Source: Amorphoplanes digitatis
GTDB lineage: Bacteria; Actinomycetota; Actinomycetes; Mycobacteriales; Micromonosporaceae
Assembly (NCBI RefSeq): GCF_014205335.1
Contig: NZ_JACHNH010000001.1
Coordinates: forward strand, 5,140,501-5,204,500
Reading direction: 5' to 3'
Length of the DNA: 64,000 bases
Positions 37,701-46,186 of this stretch are shown one piece after another (the first letter of the stretch is position 1; each line of letters opens with the position of its first letter). The position numbers were made by a program, and so were the translations under genes. Below the pieces are notes generated by a model. The model was not told the DNA's origin, did no database searches, and saw nothing but the letters and a program-made list of their open reading frames with translations.

Positions 37701-40700
37701 GTCACGTCCCAGCCGTTGCCGTTCCAGGCCAGGGTCGCGCCGTGGTACTCGGTCGGCGTCGGATCGGCCAGGAAGATGGCGCTCTCGTAGCTGGCGTTGC
37801 CGCTGCCCGGGCTGATCCGGCGGAAGTGCACCCGCGCGCCGTCGACCAGGATCAGGTCCGCCTCGCGGTACTCGAGCATCGCGCTCGACCACGGGTACAG
37901 GTTGTAGTTGAAGTTCATGCCGATGCCGAAGGCCCGGGTCTCCGGATCGCCCTGCTGGTAGGTCCGGGTCAGCTTCAGCGGGACGACGTCGTCGATCTCG
38001 AGGTCGGTGGTCTGGTCGACCATCAGGCCGGTGGCCAGGTCGACCGGGTCACCGGAGCGGGCGCCGCCGCCGGTGGACGGGAACTTCGGCGGCGGGTTGT
38101 AGCCGGGCACCACGGTCATCGCGCCGGTGAAGCGGTAGACCTTGGTGTCGGCGTCCGGCGTGACCTGCCGGCCGTCGGCGGTGACCGTGCCCTTGCCGTA
38201 GACGTGCCAGCCGGCGCCCTCCGGGTCGTACGACCAGAAGTTCATCCGGGTGCCGGGCGCCTGGTGGGTGTAGTTCGGGTAGACGAGCTGGACGCCGGCC
38301 GGGAAGACGGACCCGCCGCCGGGCTGGATCGTGAAGTAGACCGGTACGTTCGACTCCGGCAGCGGGAACGGCGGCCGGTCGACCGGGATGGCCGTCAGGT
38401 TGAGCTCACGGGCGACCTTGCCGTCGCCGTCGCGCACGATCGTGCCGGCCGGCACGTGCACCTCGAGGCCAGGGATCGCCGAGGTCGTGAGCACGACCTC
38501 CTTGTCCGTCGGCGTCCGGAGACTGACGGTCGCCGCCGGGTCGAGGGCCTGCATCCAGATCGTGTACGGCAGCGCGAGCGTCGTGCCCTCGCCGATGTCG
38601 ACCCCGATGTCGAAGACGCCGTACGCGGCCGCGCGGGTGCTCGCCGTCCGGCCGTCGACCCGCAGCACCCGGTGCCCGGGCGTCACGCCGGCGAGCAGGA
38701 AGCGGCCGTGCGCGTCGGTGCGGCCGCGTACCGCGCCGACGCCGACCGCGACGTTGCCCAGCTCCCGGCCGTCGACCGTGCGGACCTGACCGGCCAGCGC
38801 GGTCACACCCTTGGGCGCCTGCGAGAGGCCGCCCGGTGCCGCCGCCGGGCCGTACCCGGTGGTCCAGCCCTTGCCGGCGAAGTTGTCGGCGCCGGGGCGC
38901 CACCCGCCGGCCGGCCGCGCCGGTGTGGCGCGCCCGCCGTCCTTCGGCGCCGCGGCGGCCGAGACCTGCGGGCAGGCCGCCCAGCCCACCACCGGCGAGC
39001 CTGCGGTCGGCACCAGCGCGGGCGGCGGTCCGGATTTCTGTGCCGCGGCCGGCGCGCAGGCCGCGGCGGTGGTCACCGGTGCGGGCCGCGGCTTGAGCGC
39101 CGACATCAGGTCCGCCGCCGCGTACCGGACGAGCTCGGTGCCGGTGGGCGCCGCCGCGGCGGCGAGGGTGGTCGCGGCGATCGTGATCTGGCCGACGCCC
39201 GCGTTGTACGGATCCAGCACCACCGCGTAGTCGCCGCTCGCGACGAACGCCGGCAGGTCGACGGTCTGCCCCGCGGTCCGGATCCGGTCGCTCAGGAACG
39301 TGCTGCCGTCCGGCGCCAGCACCCGCAGCGTGACCCATGTGTTGTTCAGCGTGCCGTCCGAGAGCGCCAGCCGCGCGCGCTGCCCGGTGGTGCCGGCCAG
39401 CGTCAGCCGGGCGTCCTGTCCCGGCCGGGCGAAGGACACCGGCACGCCCGCGCCGCCGACGGTCAGCGCCCCGGCGGCGACCTCCTCGGAGAGGGTCACG
39501 TCGAGCGGGCCGGTCCGGCCCTGGTACGGGTCGAGGACGACCTGGTAGACGCCGGTCGCGGGCAACGCGCCGAGATCCTTGTCGTCCAGGGTGTACACCG
39601 AGGAGGCGGAGCCGAGCTGGGTGCCGTCGGGCTTGAGCACGGTGGCGTACACGAACTCCAGGCCCGCGCCCGCGCCGGTGAAGCCCAGGCTGAGCCGCTG
39701 ACCGGCGGTGGCGGAGAAGCGCAGGCGGGCGTTCTGGCCGACCGCGCCGAAGTCCAGGTGGGTGGCCGGCGTGTCGGTGCCGGCCTCCCCGGCGGGAATC
39801 TCGGCCGACAGCGCCAGGGTGAGGTCGCCGGTCGCCGCGCGGTCCGGATCGAGGAACACCTCGTGGGTGCCGGTGTCGAGCAGCGGCGGCAGGTCGACGT
39901 TGTCCAGGGCGGTCCAGAGGCCGAGCCGTCCCGCCGTGCCCGGCCGGCTCACCTCGGTACGCAGGTACGCCTCGAGGGTCTTGCCGCCGAAGCCGAGGCT
40001 CAGCCGCTGACCGGCGGTGCCGTCGAAGCGCAGCCGGATGTTCTGTCCGGGCCGGGTCAGCGAGACGGGTACCGGTGCGCCGATCGCCAGCGCGCCGGCG
40101 TCCAGGTCCGCCGAGAGCCACACGGTCAGCGCGCCGGCCCGCGGCGCGGAGAGCACCAGCTCGTGCCGTCCGGCGGCGGTCAGCGCCGGCAGGTCGCTCT
40201 CCTCGCCACCGCCCAGGCTCTGCTCCCGGCCGCTCGGATCGACGAGGCCGATCAGGGGGTAGGTCAGGCCGCTGATGCCGGTGAAGCCGAGGCCGAGCCG
40301 CTGCCCGGCCGTGCCGTCGAAGCCGAGCCGCACGGCCTGGCCGGGACGCGCCAGGGTGACACCGACGGACGCGCCGCCGACCGCGATGGCGCCGCCGTCG
40401 ACCTGCTCGGAGAGCCACATGGTGGCGGAGCCGACGCTGAGGTCCCGGGTGCCCACCACGACGCGCCAGGTGCCGGGCCAGGGCGTGGTGAACGAGCCGG
40501 TGGCGCCGGGGTCGAAGACCGTCCAGTTCAGGTGCTCGGTGCCGTACGGCGTGTAGAGCCGGATCACCCCGTAGGCGGAGCTGGGGAACGTCCAGTCGGT
40601 GAACGCGAAGCTGAACCGCTGGTTCTCGGCGGCGGTGAAGGTGAACTCGCCGTGCCGGCCGACCCGGTCCAGCGGCATCGGCGTGCCCGCGCCGGTCGTG

Positions 40701-43700
40701 CTCAGCTCGCCGGTGACCTGCGTGGACAGGGTCACGGTCAGCGATCCGGCCGCGGTGCCGTCGGGGTCGACCGCGATCGAGTAGGTGCCCGCCGTCGGCA
40801 GTGGCGGCAGCGCGAAGCTCTGGTTGCCGTTCAGCGGCCGTGGCTTGTCGTACTGCCCGGCGGCGAAGGTCTGCCCGTACGGCGTGTGCAGCGCGACCTT
40901 TGCGGTGCCCACCGTGTTGCCGCTGAACGCGAGGCTGAGCTTCTGCCCCGCCGTGCCGCTGAAGCGCAGCACCGCCGTCCGGCCGCCCGGCACGGCCGTG
41001 GTCACGCCCGCGCCGCCGACCGTCACCCGGCCGCCGTCGACAAGGGTCTCGGCCGGCACACCGGGCGGCGGTACCAGGTAGTCCGCGACCGTGGTGGCGA
41101 GCCCGCCGGCGGTGCGCACGGAGACCGGCCCGGCCGTGACCGCGTCCGGCACCAGCACGGTGAGGCTGGTCCGGGAGGCGGCCGTGACCCGGGCGCGGGT
41201 GCGGTTGAACGCCACCGTGTTGCCGGCGGTCTCGGGCGCGAAGCCGGTTCCGGTGATCGTCACGCTGGTGCCGGCCGGGCCCGACGCCGGGCTGAACCCG
41301 GTGACGGCCGGCTTCGCGGCGTCGACGGCCACCGTGAACGGCGCGGGGCCGTCGGCCGTGGCGCCGCCGGCGCGGCTCACCCGTACCGTGCCGGTCGTGG
41401 CGGCGTCCGGCACGGTGACGACGAGCTTGACCGACGTGGCCTCGACCACCGAGGCGGTGACCCCGTTGACGGTGACGGTGTCGGACGCCGAGAACCCGGT
41501 GCCGTGCACGCTCAGCCGCGTGCCGGGCGCGCCGCGCACCGGGATCGTGCTGAGCACGGAGAGCTGCGTCGACGGGTAGCGCCGCACGGCCGTGAGGTTG
41601 CCGGTCCGGTCGTAGTCGTACGCGGCCGTGTCGCCGCGCGGGTCGACGGCGCCGACCAGCTGCCCGGCCGCGTCGTGCACCAGCTCGTACGGCAGCGGCG
41701 GGCCGACGACGAAGCTGTAGGTCGCGGGCTCGGACCAGTGCCCGGCCCGGTCCTTGGCCCGCACGGTGAGGGTGCGCGCGCCCGCGGCGGGGCTCAGCAG
41801 CACGGTCCGGGCGCCGGTAGCGGCGACCTCGACGGCCGCCGCGTCGGTGTCGAGCCGGTAGTCGAAGCCGGCCAGGTCGGTGGTGCCGTCCGCCGGGGTC
41901 AGCGTGAACCGGCCCGGGATGCCCTCGTTGCCGTGCGCCGTACCGTCGGCCGGGAAGTCCTCCGAGGACACCACCGGCGGCTGCGGCCCGCTGGTGTCCA
42001 CGGTGAACTCGCACCACGGCGACCAGGGGCCGGCACCGGTCTCGTCGGCGCCGCGGGCGCGCCAGGAGTACGCCGTGCCGTCGGCGAGCTGCCCGGCCGG
42101 CACGGTGACCGACGCCGTGTACGACGCCCAGTCGGTCACCGATGCCTCGCCGGCCTTGTCCCCGCCGACCACCCACCACTCGAACGTCGTGGTGATCCGG
42201 TCCCAGTCGGGGTCGTCGGCGAGCGCTTGCAGCTGCGGCGTCGCCGTGGTCAGGTAGGGCCGGTCCGCGCCGGTGGCGCAGCTCGTGGCGGGGACGGTGG
42301 CGAGGTCGACCGGCATGTCCGGCACCCCGGTGGTGCCGACCCGGAACCGGTAGGTGGCCGGCGCCGACAGCTCGCCAGTCGCCGAGCGGGCCCGCACCGT
42401 GAGGGTCCGCGTCCCGTTGCGGTCGGGCGTGACCGTCACCTTCGCCGCGCCGGTCGCGCCCGGCGCCTCGGCGGCGGCCTGCCCGTCGAGCTGATAGGTG
42501 TAGCTCACCGGCCGGGCCAGCTCGCCGATCTCGGCGTCGCCGAGCCGCCGGGTCCAGGCCACCACGTCGTCGATCTGGCCGGGCCAGTACTCGGCTCCCG
42601 CGCCGTTGATCAACCCGCGGCCGATCTGGAACGGCATCTCGATGTCGCGCAGCGGCGTGGTGTAGAACGCGGTGCCCTCCAGCCGGCCGTTGACGTACAG
42701 CCGGAGCTGCTTGCGGGCGGAGTCGTGCACGCCGACCAGGTGCGTCCAGACGCCCGCCTGCGGTACCGAGGTCGACAGCGCCTTGGCCACCGGCGCGTTC
42801 GTGGTGTTCGTCGCCGGCTGGATCAGCGCCCACCGGTTGTCGGTCTTGGAGTAGCCGAGCCGGAAGATGCTCTGCACGGTCGAGTGCTGGCTCAGCGCGG
42901 TGGCGGCCGCGCCGAGCCCGGTCGGCTTCACCCAGGCGCCGACGGTGAAGTCCTCGCCCGGGCTGATGACCCGGGAGTCGGTGCTCGCGTACGCGCCGGT
43001 GCCGTTCAGGCTCAGCGCGGAGCCGGTCGGCCCGCCCGCCCAGCCCGCGCCGCCGTTCAGCGTGGTCGTGACCACGCTGCCGGACTCGTTGTCGGCGGTG
43101 CTGCCGCTGCCCTTGTTGAAGCTGACCCGCAGCGCGGCCTGCGACTCGTCGACGGCCTGGCCGAACGTGAAGGCGCCGGGCTGGCCGGCGGTGCCGTGCC
43201 GCTGATCGCCCTCGGGATAGTCCGGCGAGGACACCGCGGGCGGGTTGGGCACGGGCGCGTCGACGGTGAACTCGCACGGCGCCGAGCGCGGCGTGTTCTC
43301 CCAGTTCTCCCCGACGCCGGAGAAGTCGACCCACCACCGGTACGAGGACCTGTTCGCGAGCTTGCCCGACGGCACCTGCCACGACACCTTGGGTCCCTGG
43401 CCGTACCCGGATCCGGAGAGGGAGCCGCCCGGCGCCGACAGCGGCTCGACGGCGAAGCCGGCGTTGTAGTAGCGGTCGGCCGTGCCCAGCGTCCCGGACA
43501 GGGTCGGGGTGGTGGTCCGCAGCACGGGCCGGCCGGGGCCGGTGACACACGGCAGGGCCGGTTCCATCGACGCCGCCGGCGGCTGGGCCGCGGACGCGTT
43601 GTTCACGTGGAACGACGCCTCCGCCGGTTCGGAGCGCAGGCCGGCGCGGTTGCGCGCCCACACGGTCAGCGTGCGGTCGCCGCGCTCCGGCAGCGTCAGC

Positions 43701-46087
43701 TCGAGGCGGGTCGTGCCGCGGGCGGGCACCACCGTCGGCGCGGCGGCGCCGTCCAGCTGGTACTCGTAACCGGCCTCGCCGGCGTAGTGCGCCACCGAGT
43801 CGAAGTTGAGGAACCAGTTGTACGCCCGGACGTCGTCGATCGCGCCCGACCACCAGTCGGCGGCCGCGCCGGCCCGCTTGCCCCGGCCGACGACGAACGC
43901 CTCGCGGGCGGGCCACGGCGTGGTGAACGCGGCCGTCGCCACCTGCAGGCCGTCGACGTACAGCACGATCCGCCCGTTCAGCGGGTCGTAGGCGCCGGCG
44001 ACGTGCGTCCACACGTTGGTCCGCGCCTCGGCCACGGAGGTGGCCGAGGTGGTGGTGGCGGTGTCGGTGTCGGCCGAGGTGCGGCTGAACACCCAGCGCT
44101 TGGTGGCGCCCGCGTACTGGAGGGCGAACGCGTTGCCGCGGGTGCCCTCCTGCGCCAGCACCGTGCGGTTGCCGGTCGTGCCCGTCGGCACCTTGACCCA
44201 GGCCATCACGGTGAAGCCCTCGTCGACCGGCAGCACCGGGTCGGTCGTCGTGGCGTACTGGCTGGTGCCGTTGAAGTTCAGATAGGAGCCGGCCGCGTCC
44301 GCGGCCCAGGTCGCGCCGCTGACGGCCAGCGGGCTGCGCCCCAGGAAGGCGGTGTCGGCCGCGGCCTGGCCCGTGCCGTCGTTCAGCGGCCAGTGCGCCA
44401 GCAGGTAACGGTCGTCAGTCCAGCTCGCCGGGAAGAGGTTCACCCCGGCGGGCCGGCCCGCCCAGGCGTCGTAGTCGGCCAGCCAGGGATACGGCTGGCC
44501 GGGCGCCTCCACCCGCACGGTGAACTCGCAGAAGCTCGACCAGGCGGAGGTCAGCGTGCCGTCGGTGGCCCGGACCCGCCACTTGTAGTTGCCGTTGTCG
44601 GCCAGCGCGCCGTCCGGCACCGCGGTCGCGGCGATCTTGCCAGTGGTGAGCCCGCCGACCGTCGCCGAGCCGAGCGCGGCGGTGCCGGTGACCGCCCACC
44701 ATTCGATGGTCGCGGAGAGCGTGCCGCCGTCGGCGTCGGTGATCACGGCGCGCAGCTCGGGGGCGGCGGTGTCGATCACCGGGCGGCCGGTCCCGGTGGT
44801 GCAGGCCTCGTCCGGGACCATGGTGCGGGCGCCGACCACCGGCGCGACGGCCGCGATGGAGAGCACCAGCGCCGGGTTGTTGTCGAACTCGGCGAACGCC
44901 GCCGGGTCCTGCTCGCGCGGCGAACGCAGGCCAAGCGTCAGCGCCGTCCGGGACGCCGCGGCCGCCTTCGCCGCGCCGGTGGCGTCCAGTTCGATCACGC
45001 AGCCGGCTGCGGGGTCCGGCGCGGCGCTGCCCTGCCGTCCGGCCCAGCGGGGCTGGTCGGCCCAGGTCTGGCCGTACCGCAGCGGGCCGGCGGCCCAGAG
45101 CTCGACCGGCACCGCGGCGCACCCGGCGCCCTCGGCCGGCGCGACGCGCAGCCGGCCGGAGACCACGTTGCGGCCCGCGACCGCCGAGTGCGCCAGGTCG
45201 GCGCCGAAGACCGACCGGTACACACCCGTGCCCGCCGCGGGGCTGCCGGCCCGGGCCGGGCCGGGCGCGTTCCACCGGGCGGTGTCCGGGCTGGACGAGT
45301 CCAGCTCGCTCCAGGCGCTGCTGCCCAGGGTGAGGCTCAGCTGTTCGCCCGGCGCGGCGACGAGGTCGCGCCCCAGCACGCTCGCGCCGAGGCCGTGCAG
45401 GACCGGCTCGCCGGAGCCGTCGACGATCCGGATGTCGCCGTGCTCGCCCGCTCGGGCCGTGAGGCCCGTGCCGGTGGTACGCAGGCGCAGCTCCCCCGCC
45501 GCGTCGGCGCGCACCCGGACGCCGTCCACATCGGCCCGGACCACCAGGTCGACGCCGGGACGCACGTTCTCGTACGTCGCCGTGTCGCCGGAGAGCACCG
45601 GCCGGGGCAGGCGGCCGAACGGCGAGCCGATGCTGAACCGCGCCGCGCCGCGCCGCAGCACGACAAGCGGGCCCGTGCCGCCTTCGGAGAACGTCACGTC
45701 GGCGGCCGCGGCGCGCGGGCCGACCCGGCCGCCGGGTGCGCGGCGCAGCGTCGTGTCGACGTCCACCCAGGCCTCGCCCCGGCGCACGCGCACCGGCCGG
45801 TACCGGTGTTCCCAGGTGATCGTGCCGTCGGGCTCGGCCCAGGCGCGGTCCGTCCCGGTGGTCAGGTCCGTGATCTCGACCGTCCGCCGGCATTCCCGGG
45901 CGGCCTTGACGGCGGCGGCCTCGTCGGGCCGCGGCGACGCGCAGGCCCGCTGGTCGAGCGGCGGCTGCGCCAGCGCCGGCGGCGCCACGACGCCGGCGAG
46001 GGCGGCCGTCGCCCCCAGCAGCACCGCGGTGAGGCCGGCGACCCGGCGGCGGGCACGAAGCGACTGTGTGAAACTCCGACGCGCCAT
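34778..46087 (-). CDS. Giant RHS-repeat polymorphic toxin with REase-fold tip
   Basis: 3769 residues, start MARRSFTQSL after GGAAGGATG. Order: signal peptide (1-40); N-terminal beta region; LamG-like domain near 570-740; second LamG near 980-1170; fibronectin-like segments; two IPT/TIG domains (about 1515-1680); about six PPC-like repeats built on GQRLSLGF (about 1680-2310); a carboxypeptidase-regulatory-like domain near 2430; DUF6531 near 2680; RHS/YD repeats (about 2860-3595) ending in RYYDPALHRFISRDPLG. The tip (about 3625-3769) carries VDGRRAGYIVEAKW, a PD-(D/E)xK-like D...ExK core as in Tox-REase-5. It is probably delivered into neighbouring cells, where the tip cuts nucleic acid. The immunity candidate follows. 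Confidence 0.88.
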   Translation of the reverse strand: MARRSFTQSLRARRRVAGLTAVLLGATAALAGVVAPPALAQPPLDQRACASPRPDEAAAVKAARECRRTVEITDLTTGTDRAWAEPDGTITWEHRYRPVRVRRGEAWVDVDTTLRRAPGGRVGPRAAAADVTFSEGGTGPLVVLRRGAARFSIGSPFGRLPRPVLSGDTATYENVRPGVDLVVRADVDGVRVRADAAGELRLRTTGTGLTARAGEHGDIRIVDGSGEPVLHGLGASVLGRDLVAAPGEQLSLTLGSSAWSELDSSSPDTARWNAPGPARAGSPAAGTGVYRSVFGADLAHSAVAGRNVVSGRLRVAPAEGAGCAAVPVELWAAGPLRYGQTWADQPRWAGRQGSAAPDPAAGCVIELDATGAAKAAAASRTALTLGLRSPREQDPAAFAEFDNNPALVLSIAAVAPVVGARTMVPDEACTTGTGRPVIDTAAPELRAVITDADGGTLSATIEWWAVTGTAALGSATVGGLTTGKIAATAVPDGALADNGNYKWRVRATDGTLTSAWSSFCEFTVRVEAPGQPYPWLADYDAWAGRPAGVNLFPASWTDDRYLLAHWPLNDGTGQAAADTAFLGRSPLAVSGATWAADAAGSYLNFNGTSQYATTTDPVLPVDEGFTVMAWVKVPTGTTGNRTVLAQEGTRGNAFALQYAGATKRWVFSRTSADTDTATTTSATSVAEARTNVWTHVAGAYDPLNGRIVLYVDGLQVATAAFTTPWPAREAFVVGRGKRAGAAADWWSGAIDDVRAYNWFLNFDSVAHYAGEAGYEYQLDGAAAPTVVPARGTTRLELTLPERGDRTLTVWARNRAGLRSEPAEASFHVNNASAAQPPAASMEPALPCVTGPGRPVLRTTTPTLSGTLGTADRYYNAGFAVEPLSAPGGSLSGSGYGQGPKVSWQVPSGKLANRSSYRWWVDFSGVGENWENTPRSAPCEFTVDAPVPNPPAVSSPDYPEGDQRHGTAGQPGAFTFGQAVDESQAALRVSFNKGSGSTADNESGSVVTTTLNGGAGWAGGPTGSALSLNGTGAYASTDSRVISPGEDFTVGAWVKPTGLGAAATALSQHSTVQSIFRLGYSKTDNRWALIQPATNTTNAPVAKALSTSVPQAGVWTHLVGVHDSARKQLRLYVNGRLEGTAFYTTPLRDIEMPFQIGRGLINGAGAEYWPGQIDDVVAWTRRLGDAEIGELARPVSYTYQLDGQAAAEAPGATGAAKVTVTPDRNGTRTLTVRARSATGELSAPATYRFRVGTTGVPDMPVDLATVPATSCATGADRPYLTTATPQLQALADDPDWDRITTTFEWWVVGGDKAGEASVTDWASYTASVTVPAGQLADGTAYSWRARGADETGAGPWSPWCEFTVDTSGPQPPVVSSEDFPADGTAHGNEGIPGRFTLTPADGTTDLAGFDYRLDTDAAAVEVAATGARTVLLSPAAGARTLTVRAKDRAGHWSEPATYSFVVGPPLPYELVHDAAGQLVGAVDPRGDTAAYDYDRTGNLTAVRRYPSTQLSVLSTIPVRGAPGTRLSVHGTGFSASDTVTVNGVTASVVEATSVKLVVTVPDAATTGTVRVSRAGGATADGPAPFTVAVDAAKPAVTGFSPASGPAGTSVTITGTGFAPETAGNTVAFNRTRARVTAASRTSLTVLVPDAVTAGPVSVRTAGGLATTVADYLVPPPGVPAETLVDGGRVTVGGAGVTTAVPGGRTAVLRFSGTAGQKLSLAFSGNTVGTAKVALHTPYGQTFAAGQYDKPRPLNGNQSFALPPLPTAGTYSIAVDPDGTAAGSLTVTLSTQVTGELSTTGAGTPMPLDRVGRHGEFTFTAAENQRFSFAFTDWTFPSSAYGVIRLYTPYGTEHLNWTVFDPGATGSFTTPWPGTWRVVVGTRDLSVGSATMWLSEQVDGGAIAVGGASVGVTLARPGQAVRLGFDGTAGQRLGLGFTGISGLTYPLIGLVDPSGREQSLGGGEESDLPALTAAGRHELVLSAPRAGALTVWLSADLDAGALAIGAPVPVSLTRPGQNIRLRFDGTAGQRLSLGFGGKTLEAYLRTEVSRPGTAGRLGLWTALDNVDLPPLLDTGTHEVFLDPDRAATGDLTLALSAEIPAGEAGTDTPATHLDFGAVGQNARLRFSATAGQRLSLGFTGAGAGLEFVYATVLKPDGTQLGSASSVYTLDDKDLGALPATGVYQVVLDPYQGRTGPLDVTLSEEVAAGALTVGGAGVPVSFARPGQDARLTLAGTTGQRARLALSDGTLNNTWVTLRVLAPDGSTFLSDRIRTAGQTVDLPAFVASGDYAVVLDPYNAGVGQITIAATTLAAAAAPTGTELVRYAAADLMSALKPRPAPVTTAAACAPAAAQKSGPPPALVPTAGSPVVGWAACPQVSAAAAPKDGGRATPARPAGGWRPGADNFAGKGWTTGYGPAAAPGGLSQAPKGVTALAGQVRTVDGRELGNVAVGVGAVRGRTDAHGRFLLAGVTPGHRVLRVDGRTASTRAAAYGVFDIGVDIGEGTTLALPYTIWMQALDPAATVSLRTPTDKEVVLTTSAIPGLEVHVPAGTIVRDGDGKVARELNLTAIPVDRPPFPLPESNVPVYFTIQPGGGSVFPAGVQLVYPNYTHQAPGTRMNFWSYDPEGAGWHVYGKGTVTADGRQVTPDADTKVYRFTGAMTVVPGYNPPPKFPSTGGGARSGDPVDLATGLMVDQTTDLEIDDVVPLKLTRTYQQGDPETRAFGIGMNFNYNLYPWSSAMLEYREADLILVDGARVHFRRISPGSGNASYESAIFLADPTPTEYHGATLAWNGNGWDVTLVDGTVIQIGDEAPLQAIRDKYGNTTTITRAPMPPDANGTVRSSGRITQITSPNGKWIKLTYDAQQRVTRAEDNSGRGVDYTYTADGYLWTVTNPAGGVTTYTWEAGRLKSIRDPRNIVYNTNTYDSAGRVRTQQDGTLATWQFDYTTGTDGKVTTTRVTDPRGHVRRVTFDGAGQVVTDTAADGTALAQTVSVERDPGSPLPRAVIDQLGRRTEYEYDVAGNPTTITELAGTALPRVTRYTYGGPFRQLDSVTNPLGKVTRYTYDARGALTARTDPSGRTVRHTVNDAGQNLTTTDDLGRTTTVTYELGEPATVTDPAGRTSSTGTDQLGRVTRLVAPGGATTTTRYDALGRVLEQIDPLERSTSYEYDGNGNRRTVRDARNHATTFTFDNADRVKTVTDPLGKVESYDYDGNGNVVKYTSRRGKVSTFEFDDLDRGTVSRYGVSGSTVESTVTTGYDAGDRIRTVTDATTGKPVLTTTYTPDDHDRIRTVSQPNGVVTYDYDLADRPLSLQAGGQPALRYGYDDADRLTSVEQDGRVLTATVYDEVGRPADVRRGDYHQTYAYDRTGEITTISYRHGERLLGYLNYGYDEDGQRARFGGDLAQLSIPAAFGPATYDDADQLKTLPGRALAYDDDGNLTADGTSSYTWNARGELSASSRTGLAASFTYDGEGNRTTAVVGGATRGYTYDGANPVRETVGGTGSNLVATGTDQYRARVADAGTVTGLLTDALGSVIALGDESGALVARYSYDPFGQTAAAGTDGGNTLRYTGREDDGTGLYYHRARYYDPALHRFISRDPLGFESGQINQYAYVGNNPVSLIDPLGTAAKNPGITATQYKNRKLPNLDNPWKKYQKHVTGRNYEESWKLSTGRKVQVDGRRAGYIVEAKWTGNEKQWGSSNYNPNHAWYDEPKYVDQASRLLQLNEAIGGKGVRYAVSNEEGRAMFQALFESKFPQAVQNGTLRVYVVPGNGM

Positions 46088-46131
46088 CGACGCATCCTTC
46101 CCCCGTGAGTGCGCCCGATCCCCGTACCGGA

Positions 46132-46149
46132 CGTCACCGCGAGGTGACG
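46132..46149. repeat. Inverted repeat at the RHS transcript start
   Basis: Arms CGTCACC and GGTGACG around GCGA. It abuts the -10 of the RHS promoter and covers the expected transcript start. An operator or a 5'-end hairpin. Confidence 0.45.
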
Positions 46150-46175
46150 CTAACGCCACTGTGGACGGTAGTCAA
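46147..46175 (-). promoter_or_regulatory. Promoter of the RHS toxin gene
   Basis: TTGACT and TAGCGT, separated by 17 bp on the minus strand, about 60-90 bp before the RHS ATG. A good housekeeping-sigma match for this GC-rich genome. Confidence 0.6.
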
Positions 46176-46186
46176 CAGATGTCGAT

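Noticed and set aside
34604..46108. A 3834-codon open frame on the plus strand opposite the RHS gene
   Set aside because: It is a codon-bias shadow of the RHS gene: low-complexity Arg/Gly/Val sequence, no ribosome site and no recognisable domain, while the minus strand shows clear RHS, LamG, IPT and toxin motifs.
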